Shown here: piece by piece, positions 1 to 6,058 of the stretch | Position numbering within the stretch: the stretch's first letter is position 1 | Layout: each line of letters begins with the position of its first letter | Assembly (NCBI GenBank): GCA_036732565.1 | Contig: DAINCF010000176.1 | Coordinates: 1-13,057, forward strand | From: JAIVJN01 sp036732565 | GTDB lineage: Bacteria > Acidobacteriota > Vicinamibacteria > Vicinamibacterales > UBA2999 | Length of the DNA: 13,057 bases | Direction of reading: 5' to 3' | The notes under the pieces: model-generated | The model's database searches: none | Seen by the model: the letters and a program-made list of their open reading frames with translations, nothing else | Told to the model about the DNA's origin: nothing | Made by a program: the position numbers and the translations under genes

Positions 1-11
1 TGGAAAAGCCG

Positions 12-62
12 GTGCGACGACGCGATTTCATTGTGGGAGTTGCTGGATCAACGGTTGCGTGC
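12..62 (+). pseudogene. Possible start of a Tat-exported protein, truncated
   Basis: A GTG at 12 opens a frame beginning MRRRDFIVGVAGSTVA. This closely resembles the twin-arginine signal start (MRRR-E/D-FI followed by a small-residue hydrophobic stretch) of many exported proteins, notably ABC-type substrate-binding proteins. A purine-rich GGAAAAG lies just upstream (2-8). After about residue 17 the frame stays open but becomes an arginine-rich translation antisense to the kinase remnant, with no protein-like pattern, so the true gene seems to be lost from about position 60. The end coordinate is approximate. The match is short and could be chance. The region upstream lies outside the window. 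Confidence 0.25.
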
Positions 63-281
63 CGCGTCGCGCGCGAGCCGCAGCGCCGTCGCTCCGGTGT
101 CGCTGACGTCGAGCACCTTGATCGCGACCTCGCGATCCAGCCGCTCATCGTGCGCGGCGAACACGGTGCTCATCCCGCCGCGCCCGAGCCGTCCCGTGAT
201 GCGATAGCGGTCGCCGAGGTCGGGCCAGTCGGCCACGTCACGCAGGTGATCGAGGGTGTCGTCGGCGAGCCACACGCTCAC
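48..281 (-). pseudogene. Ser/Thr protein kinase, truncated N-lobe remnant
   Basis: This 77-residue frame starts at a GTG that overlaps the sigma factor stop (GTGA), with GGGAG a few bases upstream as a ribosome binding site. It shows the start of a Hanks-type kinase: a short N-terminal leader, GRYR-like entry at about 25-30, the glycine-rich loop GRLGRGGMSTVFAA at 30-43, and VAIKVL with the ATP-anchoring Lys at 55. It then stops about 22 residues after that lysine. The alphaC glutamate, HRD catalytic loop, DFG motif and any sensor domain are all missing, so it cannot be an active kinase. Neither alternative frame restores kinase-like sequence in the remaining 47 bases, which argues for a rearrangement rather than a simple frameshift. 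Kinases next to ECF sigma factors are a known pairing, in which the kinase is thought to control the sigma factor. Confidence 0.75.
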
Positions 282-991
282 GCGTCTCCCAGCAACCGCC
301 GCGCTTCCGCCTCGAACTCCTCGTCGGTCATCGTCAGCTCGCGAAGATGATCGAGGACCAGCTGCCGCAGTCGCCGTCGCATCGCCGCGAGGTGATTGGT
401 CACCGTCGTGACCGGCAGACCCAGGGCAGAGGCGATGGCGGCATACGTCGGTCGATCGTCCGCCAGCTCCGCGAGGTCGTACTGACGGAACACCTCGAAC
501 ATCACCTCTCGGCCGGATGCCACGGTCTCCTTCCGCAACGCCTCGACGGCCCGCTGAAACAGCACGCGCGCCCACTCGCGGTAGAACAACTCCTCCACAT
601 CGGGGAGAACGGCCGGCTCGTGCTTCCCGATCTCGCCTTCCGCCGACGTGAAGTCCAGCGGCACCAGCGTGACCCCGCCCCCGCGTTTGAGGCGCCGCTC
701 CGCCTTGCGCGCGTTGGAGGCGTAGCCATCGAGACACAGACGGAGGAAGGTCCGGAATCGTGCGCGTGAAGGATCGTAGCGGCCGAGCACGTTCGTCTCG
801 AGCGCATGCGCGAAGAAGTCCTGTGTGAGGTCCGCGGCCTCCTCCGGCGCGAGCCGCCACTTCAAGCGGAGGTACTTGTAGACCGGCTTCCAGTACGCAT
901 CGATGAGCGTCGCAACCGCCAACCTGCGCGTCTCTTCGTCCGCACTGCGCATGCCTGCGACCACCGAGAGCCGGGTTGGAGGAAAGCTCAC
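278..991 (-). CDS. ECF-like RNA polymerase sigma factor
   Basis: A 237-residue sigma-70-type factor of the ECF-like class. It opens FPPTR-x-SVV, a recognisable start for ECF-like factors that sit beside Ser/Thr kinases. Region 2 spans about 26-100 with the core-binding DLTQDFF at 54-60 and a YDPSRARFRTFL segment at 72-83. Region 4 spans about 145-215, with a helix-turn-helix around YAAIASALGLPVTTVTNHL (183-201) followed by an arginine-rich recognition helix. A charged tail (TMTDEEFEAEARRLL) follows. It would direct polymerase to a small regulon, presumably in response to its kinase partner, which is broken here. The GTG start is supported by the conserved N-terminus and by a TAGTCT box exactly 6 nt upstream. 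Confidence 0.92.
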   Translation of the reverse strand: MSFPPTRLSVVAGMRSADEETRRLAVATLIDAYWKPVYKYLRLKWRLAPEEAADLTQDFFAHALETNVLGRYDPSRARFRTFLRLCLDGYASNARKAERRLKRGGGVTLVPLDFTSAEGEIGKHEPAVLPDVEELFYREWARVLFQRAVEALRKETVASGREVMFEVFRQYDLAELADDRPTYAAIASALGLPVTTVTNHLAAMRRRLRQLVLDHLRELTMTDEEFEAEARRLLGDA

Positions 992-997
992 GGCGGT

Positions 998-1003
998 AGA
1001 CTA
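998..1003 (-). promoter_or_regulatory. TANNNT -10-like box of the sigma factor gene
   Basis: TAGTCT on the minus strand lies 6 nt upstream of the GTG start. With a normal -10 to start-site distance, transcription would begin at or next to the start codon, giving a leaderless mRNA. No convincing -35 was found; TTTCGA lies 17 nt further upstream and matches only 3 of 6 consensus positions. Confidence 0.4.
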
Positions 1004-1034
1004 CATCAATGGCGAGCGGCTCGAAATTTCACCG

Positions 1035-1057
1035 GGGCCGTTCCTACGGAACGGCCC
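1035..1057. promoter_or_regulatory. Perfect 10-bp inverted repeat between divergent genes
   Basis: GGGCCGTTCC and its exact complement GGAACGGCCC are separated by the 3-base loop TAC. The repeat lies between the divergent sigma factor and methyltransferase genes, upstream of both candidate -10 boxes. No T-tract follows on either strand, so an operator is more likely than a terminator. Confidence 0.5.
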
Positions 1058-1081
1058 GTGGTCTTGGGCTGAGCGCTGTAG

Positions 1082-1110
1082 GTGACTCCGTGGCCATCGG
1101 TTGATACGCT
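1082..1110 (+). promoter_or_regulatory. Candidate promoter of the methyltransferase-cupin operon
   Basis: GTGACT (1082-1087, 4 of 6 matches to the -35 consensus) is followed after exactly 17 bp by TACGCT (1105-1110), a TANNNT -10-like box. The ATG lies 7 nt beyond it. No Shine-Dalgarno sequence lies in that gap, so a leaderless or near-leaderless mRNA is implied. Confidence 0.4.
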
Positions 1111-1117
1111 CCCTTAG

Positions 1118-1900
1118 ATGCAAGCGGAATGGAACGCGACCGCCTACCACAAGGTCTCTGGACCGCAGGTGGGTTGGGGACGCAAGGTGCTGTCGCGACT
1201 GAGCGTGCGAGGCGACGAGCGCGTCATCGACGCGGGCTGCGGCACGGGCCGCCTGACCGCGGACCTGATGGAGCGGCTCCCGAAGGGTCGATTGCTCGCC
1301 ATCGATCGGTCCTGGAACATGCTGGTGACCGCCAGGGCCAATCTTCGGCCGCACTTCGGTGACAAGGTCGCGTTCGCCCAGGTGTCACTGCCTGCCTTGC
1401 CGGTCAGTGGCTGGGCGGATCTCGTGTTCAGCACCGCCACCTTCCATTGGGTCCCCGACCATGCGGCGCTCTTTGCGGGCATCTTCACCGCGCTCAGGCC
1501 AGGCGGTCGACTGTTCGCGCAGTGCGGCGGCGGGCCCAACTTGAAGCGCGCGCACGAGCTTGCCGAGATCGTGATGCAGCGCGACGCCTTCGCGCCGTTC
1601 TTTCGCGATTGGCCGGGCCCGTGGAACTTCGCGTACGCGGAGGACTCGCACCAACGACTCGCGGCCGCCGGATTCGTCGGTATCGGCACGAGCCTCGAGG
1701 AAGCGCCGACGACGTTGGCGGATGAGGAATCGTATCGGGAGTTCGTCACGACCGTGATCTATCACCCGCACCTGGCGCGCCTGCCCGAGGGAGCGTTGCG
1801 CGCACGGTTCCTGGATGACGTCACGCTGCTCGCCAGTCGCGAGCATCCGCCCTTCACACTCGACTACTGGCGTCTGAATCTCGAAGGCACCCATCCATGA
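1118..1900 (+). CDS. Class I SAM-dependent methyltransferase (Tam-like)
   Basis: This 260-residue protein has the Rossmann-type methyltransferase fold. Motif I is VIDAGCGTG (37-45), the acidic residue of the SAM-ribose loop is in AIDRSWNML (61-69), motif IV is in the ADLVFSTATFHWVPDH stretch (100-115), and LRPGGRLF (126-133) is the usual post-motif strand. The start WNATAYHKVSGPQ and the W-V-P-D-H segment resemble trans-aconitate 2-methyltransferase (WNPSLY, WLPDH), so a small carboxylated or hydroxylated substrate is plausible. The substrate cannot be read from the sequence. The last bases ATGA also start the cupin gene, so the two are translationally coupled. Confidence 0.88.
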   Translation: MQAEWNATAYHKVSGPQVGWGRKVLSRLSVRGDERVIDAGCGTGRLTADLMERLPKGRLLAIDRSWNMLVTARANLRPHFGDKVAFAQVSLPALPVSGWADLVFSTATFHWVPDHAALFAGIFTALRPGGRLFAQCGGGPNLKRAHELAEIVMQRDAFAPFFRDWPGPWNFAYAEDSHQRLAAAGFVGIGTSLEEAPTTLADEESYREFVTTVIYHPHLARLPEGALRARFLDDVTLLASREHPPFTLDYWRLNLEGTHP

Positions 1901-2226
1901 ACGATCATCCCCGTGTCATCCATCCCAGCGACCTCGCGGAGTACCGCGCCGACCGGATGGGGAAGAGCACGATCTTCGCCTCGGCGCATGTGTTGGTCGG
2001 CCTGAACGCCTTCGAGCCCGGTCAAGCGCACACCCTGCACGCGCACGCCGGACAGGACAAGGTCTACCACGTGCTGGAAGGCACCGGAACATTCCTGCTC
2101 GCGTCCCAGGAGCTGCCGATGCAGGCCGGCGATCTCCTGGTCGCGCCAGAGGGCGTGCCGCATGGCGTGCGAAACGATGGTCCAGCGAGGCTTCTGGTGC
2201 TGGCGATCCTCGCACCCGCGCCGTAG
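1897..2226 (+). CDS. Small cupin-domain protein
   Basis: A 109-residue single-domain cupin. Motif 1 reads PGQAHTLHAHAGQDKVYHVLEG, with metal-ligand candidates H48 and H50. The usual glutamate ligand of this motif is replaced by the QDK segment. Motif 2 is GDLLVAPEGVPHGVRN (78-93), with H89 as the third histidine and N93 conserved. Proteins of this size are often metal-dependent isomerases, dioxygenases or small-molecule binders; no specific reaction can be assigned. It starts inside the methyltransferase stop codon (ATGA), with GAAGG about 10 nt upstream, so it probably acts on or near the same small molecule. About 100 bp separate it from the next gene. Confidence 0.85.
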   Translation: MNDHPRVIHPSDLAEYRADRMGKSTIFASAHVLVGLNAFEPGQAHTLHAHAGQDKVYHVLEGTGTFLLASQELPMQAGDLLVAPEGVPHGVRNDGPARLLVLAILAPAP

Positions 2227-2311
2227 ACGCCCCCTGGAGGCGGGCCAGGCCAACACTGTCGCGAGCGCGGAAGCCGCACGGCACGCGCCGAGGGCGAAGT
2301 CTGTCTCGCGA

Positions 2312-2317
2312 TAAGAT
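2312..2317 (+). promoter_or_regulatory. TANNNT -10-like box of the PPK2 gene
   Basis: TAAGAT lies 9 nt upstream of the PPK2 ATG, within GCGATAAGATGC. No Shine-Dalgarno sequence lies between them and no clear -35 was found. The spacing is the longest of the five similar boxes in the window. Confidence 0.3.
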
Positions 2318-2326
2318 GCACGGACG

Positions 2327-3211
2327 ATGGCATCCAACCTCTTCACGGATCTCGCGCGGCGCTACCGCGTGACTGATGGCCGATCGTTCAAGTTGAAGAG
2401 CATCGACACCGACGAAACCCCTGGCGTCGACAGCAAGGAGGCCGCGACCGGGCTGCTCGAGAAAACCGTGCAGCGGATGGGTGAACTGCAGGAGCGACTC
2501 TACGCCCAGGACCGGTGGTCGCTGCTGCTGATTTTCCAGGCGATGGACGCCGCCGGCAAGGACAGCACCATCAAGCACGTGATGTCCGGCGTCAACCCGC
2601 AAGGCTGCCACGTGTCCTCGTTCAAGCAGCCGTCGGCCGAAGATCTCGATCACGACTTTCTCTGGCGGGTCGTCCGGCATCTACCGGAGCGCGGACGGAT
2701 CGGCATCTTCAATCGCAGCTACTACGAGGAGGTTCTCGTCGTGCGCGTGCATCCGGACCTGCTGGCCAAGCAGCGGCTGCCCGATGAGCTCGTGTCGAAG
2801 AAGATTTGGGAGCAGCGCTTCGAGGACATCCGCAACTTCGAACAGTACCTTTGGCGACAGGGGACGGTGATCCGGAAGTTCTTCCTGCACGTCTCGAAGG
2901 ACGAGCAACGGCGCCGGTTCCTCAGCCGGCTCGAGGAACCGGAGAAGAACTGGAAGTTCTCGCTATCCGATGTGCACGAGCGTGAGCACTGGCGCGACTA
3001 CCAGCGCGCGTATCAAGAGATGATTCAGCACACCGCCACCAACGAAGCACCGTGGTACGTCGTGCCCGCCGACCACAAGTGGTTCACCCGCATCGTCGTC
3101 GGCGCGGCCATCGTCGATGCCTTGGAATCGATCAAACCGACCTTCCCGAAGGTGGATGCCGAGATGATGCGCGAGCTCAAAGTGGCTCAGGCGGCCCTGG
3201 AGAGCGAATAG
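2327..3211 (+). CDS. ppk2: Polyphosphate kinase 2 family (class III-like) nucleotide phosphotransferase
   Basis: This 294-residue protein is a full-length single-domain PPK2, which transfers phosphate between polyphosphate and nucleotides in the cytoplasm. The Walker A segment is FQAMDAAGKDST (70-81), with the conserved Asp74 and Lys78. GVNPQGCHVSSFKQP follows at 88-102, and the Walker B/lid region is IGIFNRSYYEEVLVVRVHP (125-143). The MDAAGKDSTIKHVMSGVNPQG signature is typical of the group that phosphorylates AMP as well as ADP (class III), rather than the class I and II enzymes with GRDAAGKGG. The class is inferred by motif only. The stop codon overlaps the GTG of the next gene by one base (TAGTG), so PPK2 and the glycosylase are coupled. 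Confidence 0.92.
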   Translation: MASNLFTDLARRYRVTDGRSFKLKSIDTDETPGVDSKEAATGLLEKTVQRMGELQERLYAQDRWSLLLIFQAMDAAGKDSTIKHVMSGVNPQGCHVSSFKQPSAEDLDHDFLWRVVRHLPERGRIGIFNRSYYEEVLVVRVHPDLLAKQRLPDELVSKKIWEQRFEDIRNFEQYLWRQGTVIRKFFLHVSKDEQRRRFLSRLEEPEKNWKFSLSDVHEREHWRDYQRAYQEMIQHTATNEAPWYVVPADHKWFTRIVVGAAIVDALESIKPTFPKVDAEMMRELKVAQAALESE

Positions 3212-3855
3212 TGGCCGCGGTCAAAGGCATTGCGGCGGGCGCGGATGGGCGCACGCGCTGTTGGTGGAGCGGCAGCGACGTCGGCTACAACACCTACCAC
3301 GACGGGGAATGGGGCCGGCCGGTCGCTGACGACACCCGCCTGTTCGAAAAGATCTGCCTCGAGGGCTTCCAATCCGGCTTGAGCTGGCTGACGATCCTCC
3401 GCAAGCGTGAGAATTTTCGCAAGGTGTTCGCCGGATTCGTTCCAACCACGGTCGCCCGCTTCGGTGCCCGCGACGTGAAGCGGCTGCTCGAGGATGCTGG
3501 CATCGTTCGCCATCGCGGCAAGATCGAGTCGACCATCAACAACGCGAAGCGTGCGCTCGAGGTCATCGACCAGCACGGGTCGCTGGCGTCGTATATCTGG
3601 CGATGGGAGCCGTCCAGGAGCGAGCGCCCCGATCGGATCACCTGGGACGTGCTACACAAGCTGTCGACCTCGCCAGCGTCGATCGCGATGTCGAAGGACC
3701 TCAAGAAACGCGGCTGGACGTTCGTCGGACCGACCACCATGTATGCCTTCATGCAGGGGGTAGGCGTGGTGAACGATCACGTCGAAGGCTGTTTCGTGCG
3801 CAAGGAGTGCGAGCGCCTGCGCAAGCAGTTCGAGCGGCCGGCCCGTCGTATTTAG
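3211..3855 (+). CDS. tag: DNA-3-methyladenine glycosylase I
   Basis: Removes 3-methyladenine from alkylated DNA as the first step of base excision repair. The start is the GTG that overlaps the PPK2 stop (TAGTG), giving 214 residues; GGAG 8 nt upstream supports it. Every key residue of E. coli Tag is present at the same spacing: zinc ligands C17, H30, H190 and C194; pocket residues Y29 and W59; and base-recognising E51 in CLEGFQSGLSW. The helix-hairpin-helix region ends at DAGIVRHRGKI (95-105), and the C-terminus has KKRGWTFVGPTTMYAFMQ and VNDHVEGC. The N-terminus is about 13 residues longer than the E. coli protein. It converges on the TraB-family gene with only about 34 bp between them. Confidence 0.95.
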   Translation: MAAVKGIAAGADGRTRCWWSGSDVGYNTYHDGEWGRPVADDTRLFEKICLEGFQSGLSWLTILRKRENFRKVFAGFVPTTVARFGARDVKRLLEDAGIVRHRGKIESTINNAKRALEVIDQHGSLASYIWRWEPSRSERPDRITWDVLHKLSTSPASIAMSKDLKKRGWTFVGPTTMYAFMQGVGVVNDHVEGCFVRKECERLRKQFERPARRI

Positions 3856-3889
3856 CGCAGCCCCCCAAGGTCCGCCAGATGACCTGCGG

Positions 3890-4765
3890 CTACTGTTGTT
3901 CGACCTTGTAGCCCTTGTCGCGCAGCATCGCGACGAGGCTGTGCGGGCCGACCAGGTGTGCGGCGCCGACCACCACGAAGCACGACGTCTTGCCGGTCAG
4001 ACACTTTTCGATCGGCGGCACCCAGGAACGGTTGCGATCGACCAACAGACGCTGGTAGAGCTCGGGTGACTCCAAGAGCGCCGCGAGCAGCAGCCGTTCG
4101 AGCGTGACGAGGTTTCCGGTCTTCCAGGCCTCGGCGATGGTGTGGATGTTGTTGGCCTCGGTGTCGAGATCGTCCAGAGCCGACCGCAACATCTCGGTCT
4201 GCAGCGGCATCGACAACTGATCGAGGCGGTCCAGCTGAAATGCGGTCGTCTCGAGCGCACGACGCTCCTTGCCCGCTTGACGCGCGCGATCGAAGAAATG
4301 ACGGTCGACGCCGAGCATCGGATCGAATCCGGCACGCTGGAGCTCGGGGGCTGTCAGTGACAGGGCCACCACCCATGGCTTCATGCGTTGGATCCCGACC
4401 TCGGGCAGGCCGAGCTCCTCCGCGCGCTTCGTGACCTTGGCGTAGAGATCGGCCGGAATCAACTCGCGGAGAAGTCGACCGTCGCTCAACATGCCACGAC
4501 TCAGCAGGCCCATCGCGGTGGCCGGGTCCTCCATCTCCGCGAGATCGACTTCCTCGATCAGCACCGATGACGACTCGAACGCGCGATTCCAGGACTCGTT
4601 CAGCGGGTAGTACTCCTTCGACAGCACATGGACCGAGCCCGCCAAGTGCGACGGCGGCCCATCCGCCCCCCGCACGGTCCACAGCATCGACCGGGCCGGC
4701 GCCTGTGCGAATCCGGGGCTGGCAAGTGTCGTCGCCAGAGAGAGCGCGCAGAGAACGCGAGTCAC
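3890..4765 (-). CDS. TraB/GumN-family exported protein
   Basis: The chosen GTG start gives 291 residues with a clear signal peptide (MTRVLCALSLATTLASPGFAQ, cleavage probably after AFA/FAQ at about 20-21). An upstream ATG in the same frame at 4867 would place repeat-derived, proline- and lysine-rich residues before the signal peptide and is unlikely. The family's two GxxH motifs are present: GSVH at 43-46 in SHLAGSVHVL, and GAAH at 267-270 in FVVVGAAHLVGPHSL. The conserved acidic pair E71/E72 also follows the first strand. These residues are proposed metal or catalytic sites because the family is related to Tiki-type metalloproteases, but bacterial members are poorly characterised. It should act in the periplasm or outer envelope. 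It is divergent from the dihydrouridine synthase gene across a large inverted repeat. Confidence 0.85.
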   Translation of the reverse strand: MTRVLCALSLATTLASPGFAQAPARSMLWTVRGADGPPSHLAGSVHVLSKEYYPLNESWNRAFESSSVLIEEVDLAEMEDPATAMGLLSRGMLSDGRLLRELIPADLYAKVTKRAEELGLPEVGIQRMKPWVVALSLTAPELQRAGFDPMLGVDRHFFDRARQAGKERRALETTAFQLDRLDQLSMPLQTEMLRSALDDLDTEANNIHTIAEAWKTGNLVTLERLLLAALLESPELYQRLLVDRNRSWVPPIEKCLTGKTSCFVVVGAAHLVGPHSLVAMLRDKGYKVEQQ

Positions 4766-4771
4766 AAAAGC

Positions 4772-4777
4772 AGCATA
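4772..4777 (-). promoter_or_regulatory. TANNNT -10-like box of the TraB/GumN gene
   Basis: TATGCT on the minus strand sits exactly 6 nt upstream of the GTG start, just outside the left edge of the heptad inverted repeat. There is no ribosome binding site between them. Confidence 0.4.
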
Positions 4778-4787
4778 CTGAATTGTC

Positions 4788-4930
4788 AGGCTTGGGGCTC
4801 GAGGCTTGAGACCTGGGGCCTTTGGAGGCTTTGGAGGCTTGGAGGTACGAACCTTCGGTTTCCTCAAGCCTCAAGCCTCGAGCCTCAAGCCCACGAGGCC
4901 CCAAGCCCCTAGCCTTGAGCCCCAAGCCTT
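4788..4930. repeat. Heptad repeats forming a ~140-bp imperfect inverted repeat
   Basis: The right arm (4862-4930) is a run of about nine 7-8-base units close to CCTCAAG (CCTCAAG, CCTCAAG, CCTCGAG, CCTCAAG, then more degenerate forms such as CCCCTAG and CCTTGAG). The left arm (4788-4845) carries the complementary kind of unit (CTTGGGG, CTCGAGG, CTTGAGA, CTTGGAGG). The outermost 13 bases, AGGCTTGGGGCTC and its complement, match perfectly, and the spacer in the middle is about 16 bases. The repeat fills the whole region upstream of two divergent genes and their candidate -10 boxes lie at its two edges. It is not coding and has no CRISPR-like spacers. Confidence 0.85.
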
Positions 4931-4935
4931 AGTAT
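4930..4935 (+). promoter_or_regulatory. TANNNT -10-like box of the dihydrouridine synthase gene
   Basis: TAGTAT lies exactly 6 nt upstream of the GTG at 4942 (and 12 nt upstream of an ATG at 4948). Its first base is the last base of the heptad repeat. No Shine-Dalgarno sequence is present. Confidence 0.4.
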
Positions 4936-4941
4936 GTATTC

Positions 4942-6021
4942 GTGAACATGCGTGAAGCGCTCTCGGGCGCCGTGGTGATGGCGCCGATGACGAAGGGATC
5001 GAATCTGCCCTATCGACGATTGTGCGTGGAGCTCGGCGCGCGTGTCACGGTCAGCGAGATGACGCTCGCACGGCGGCTGAAGCAGAAGCGCAAGGGCGAA
5101 TTCGCGCTCATTCGACGGTTTCCCGACGAGCCGTGCTTCGGCGTCCAGCTTGCCGGGACGAATCCCGAGGAGATGGCGTGGGCCGCCGCCCTGGTCGAGT
5201 CACGGGGCGCGGATTTCGTCGACGTCAACTTCGGGTGCCCCATCGATCACTTCACGCGCAAGGGGCTCGGCGCGTCGATCGGACGGCAGCCCGCGCGCCT
5301 CAGACGCATCATCGAGGCGATGGCGAAAGCGGTGACGAGAATTCCGGTCACGGCCAAGATCCGCCTCGGGTGGAACGACGAGATGCGCAACTATCTGGAG
5401 CAAGCGCGCGCGGCGGTCGACGGCGGGGCGCAGGCGATCTTCGTGCACGGACGCACGAGAAACGCGCGCTATCGCTTCGCGGCCGACTGGAACGCCATCG
5501 GAGAAATCGTGGCGGCGGTACCGGTGCCTGTCGTCGGGAACGGCGATCTGTTGTTTCCGCATGAGATCGCGCGCGCGCGCAGCCAGTCGGGCTGCGTCGG
5601 CGTCATGGTCGCGCGTGCGGCGCTCATCAAGCCGTGGATCTTCGGCGAGGCCGGCACGGGCGATCGAGAAATGACCGGCGAGGATCGCCTCGGGCTCTAT
5701 CGACGGTACGTCGAGCTTGCCTCCGACCACTGGGGACACGACGAGTACGGTCGCGAGCGGGTCACGCAGTTCGTGCGGTGGCACCTCGACTTCTGGCGGC
5801 GCTACGCGCCGAGGCGACCCGATGGAACGTATCCATCGATGCAGGAAAGAGAGTCCAGCGAGGACGGTGGCGGAGCCCTCGAAGGTCTGCTCGCGCGCTC
5901 GGACGAAGCGGCGACGACGTACCTGACCGACTGCCTCGTCGCACGACGAGACATCAATCCGGCTGATGCGCCGGCACCGTCGGTCGCGCACGAAGACGTG
6001 TTCGTCGACGCGGAGGGATAG
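4942..6021 (+). CDS. tRNA-dihydrouridine synthase, Dus3-like
   Basis: An FMN-dependent TIM-barrel enzyme that reduces uridine to dihydrouridine in tRNA, 359 residues. FMN-site MAPMTKGSNLPYRRLC is at 13-28. The catalytic cysteine is C99 in VDVNFGCPID, K139 is in VTAKIRLGW, H169 is in IFVHGRTR and GNGD is at 199-202. The GCPIDHFTRKGLGASI stretch, VSEMTLARRLKQ near 37-48, MVARAALIKPWIF at 222-234 and a C-terminal FVRWHLDFWRRYAP (277-290) resemble eukaryotic DUS3 more than E. coli DusA, B or C, whose equivalent is NFGCPAKKV. Start: GTG 4942 was chosen because of the box 6 nt upstream; ATG 4948 is the alternative. The gene converges on the Fpg-like gene with 36 bp between them. Confidence 0.9.
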   Translation: MNMREALSGAVVMAPMTKGSNLPYRRLCVELGARVTVSEMTLARRLKQKRKGEFALIRRFPDEPCFGVQLAGTNPEEMAWAAALVESRGADFVDVNFGCPIDHFTRKGLGASIGRQPARLRRIIEAMAKAVTRIPVTAKIRLGWNDEMRNYLEQARAAVDGGAQAIFVHGRTRNARYRFAADWNAIGEIVAAVPVPVVGNGDLLFPHEIARARSQSGCVGVMVARAALIKPWIFGEAGTGDREMTGEDRLGLYRRYVELASDHWGHDEYGRERVTQFVRWHLDFWRRYAPRRPDGTYPSMQERESSEDGGGALEGLLARSDEAATTYLTDCLVARRDINPADAPAPSVAHEDVFVDAEG

Positions 6022-6026
6022 CGGTG

Positions 6027-6058
6027 TGGTGATCTGGCGATCTGGTGATTTCGTGATT
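6027..6058. repeat. Four degenerate 8-bp tandem units
   Basis: TGGTGATC, TGGCGATC, TGGTGATT and TCGTGATT follow one another without gaps and fill the space between two convergent genes. The last base is shared with the stop codon of the Fpg-like gene. Confidence 0.75.

Noticed and set aside
1..50. Insertion sequence end causing the kinase truncation
   Set aside because: No terminal inverted repeat partner, target duplication or transposase is visible. The Tat-like start explains these bases at least as well.
281..860. Upstream extension of the kinase frame to about 270 codons
   Set aside because: The part upstream of 281 is an alternate frame of the sigma factor with arginine/glycine-rich shadow sequence. 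The GTGA overlap and ribosome binding site give the real start.
4768..4867. Upstream ATG start for the TraB/GumN gene
   Set aside because: It would translate the heptad repeat into a basic, proline-rich leader ahead of a normal signal peptide. The GTG at 4765 with the -10-like box 6 nt upstream is better.
4788..4930. CRISPR array
   Set aside because: The units are only 7-8 bases with no unique spacers, and occur in inverted orientation.
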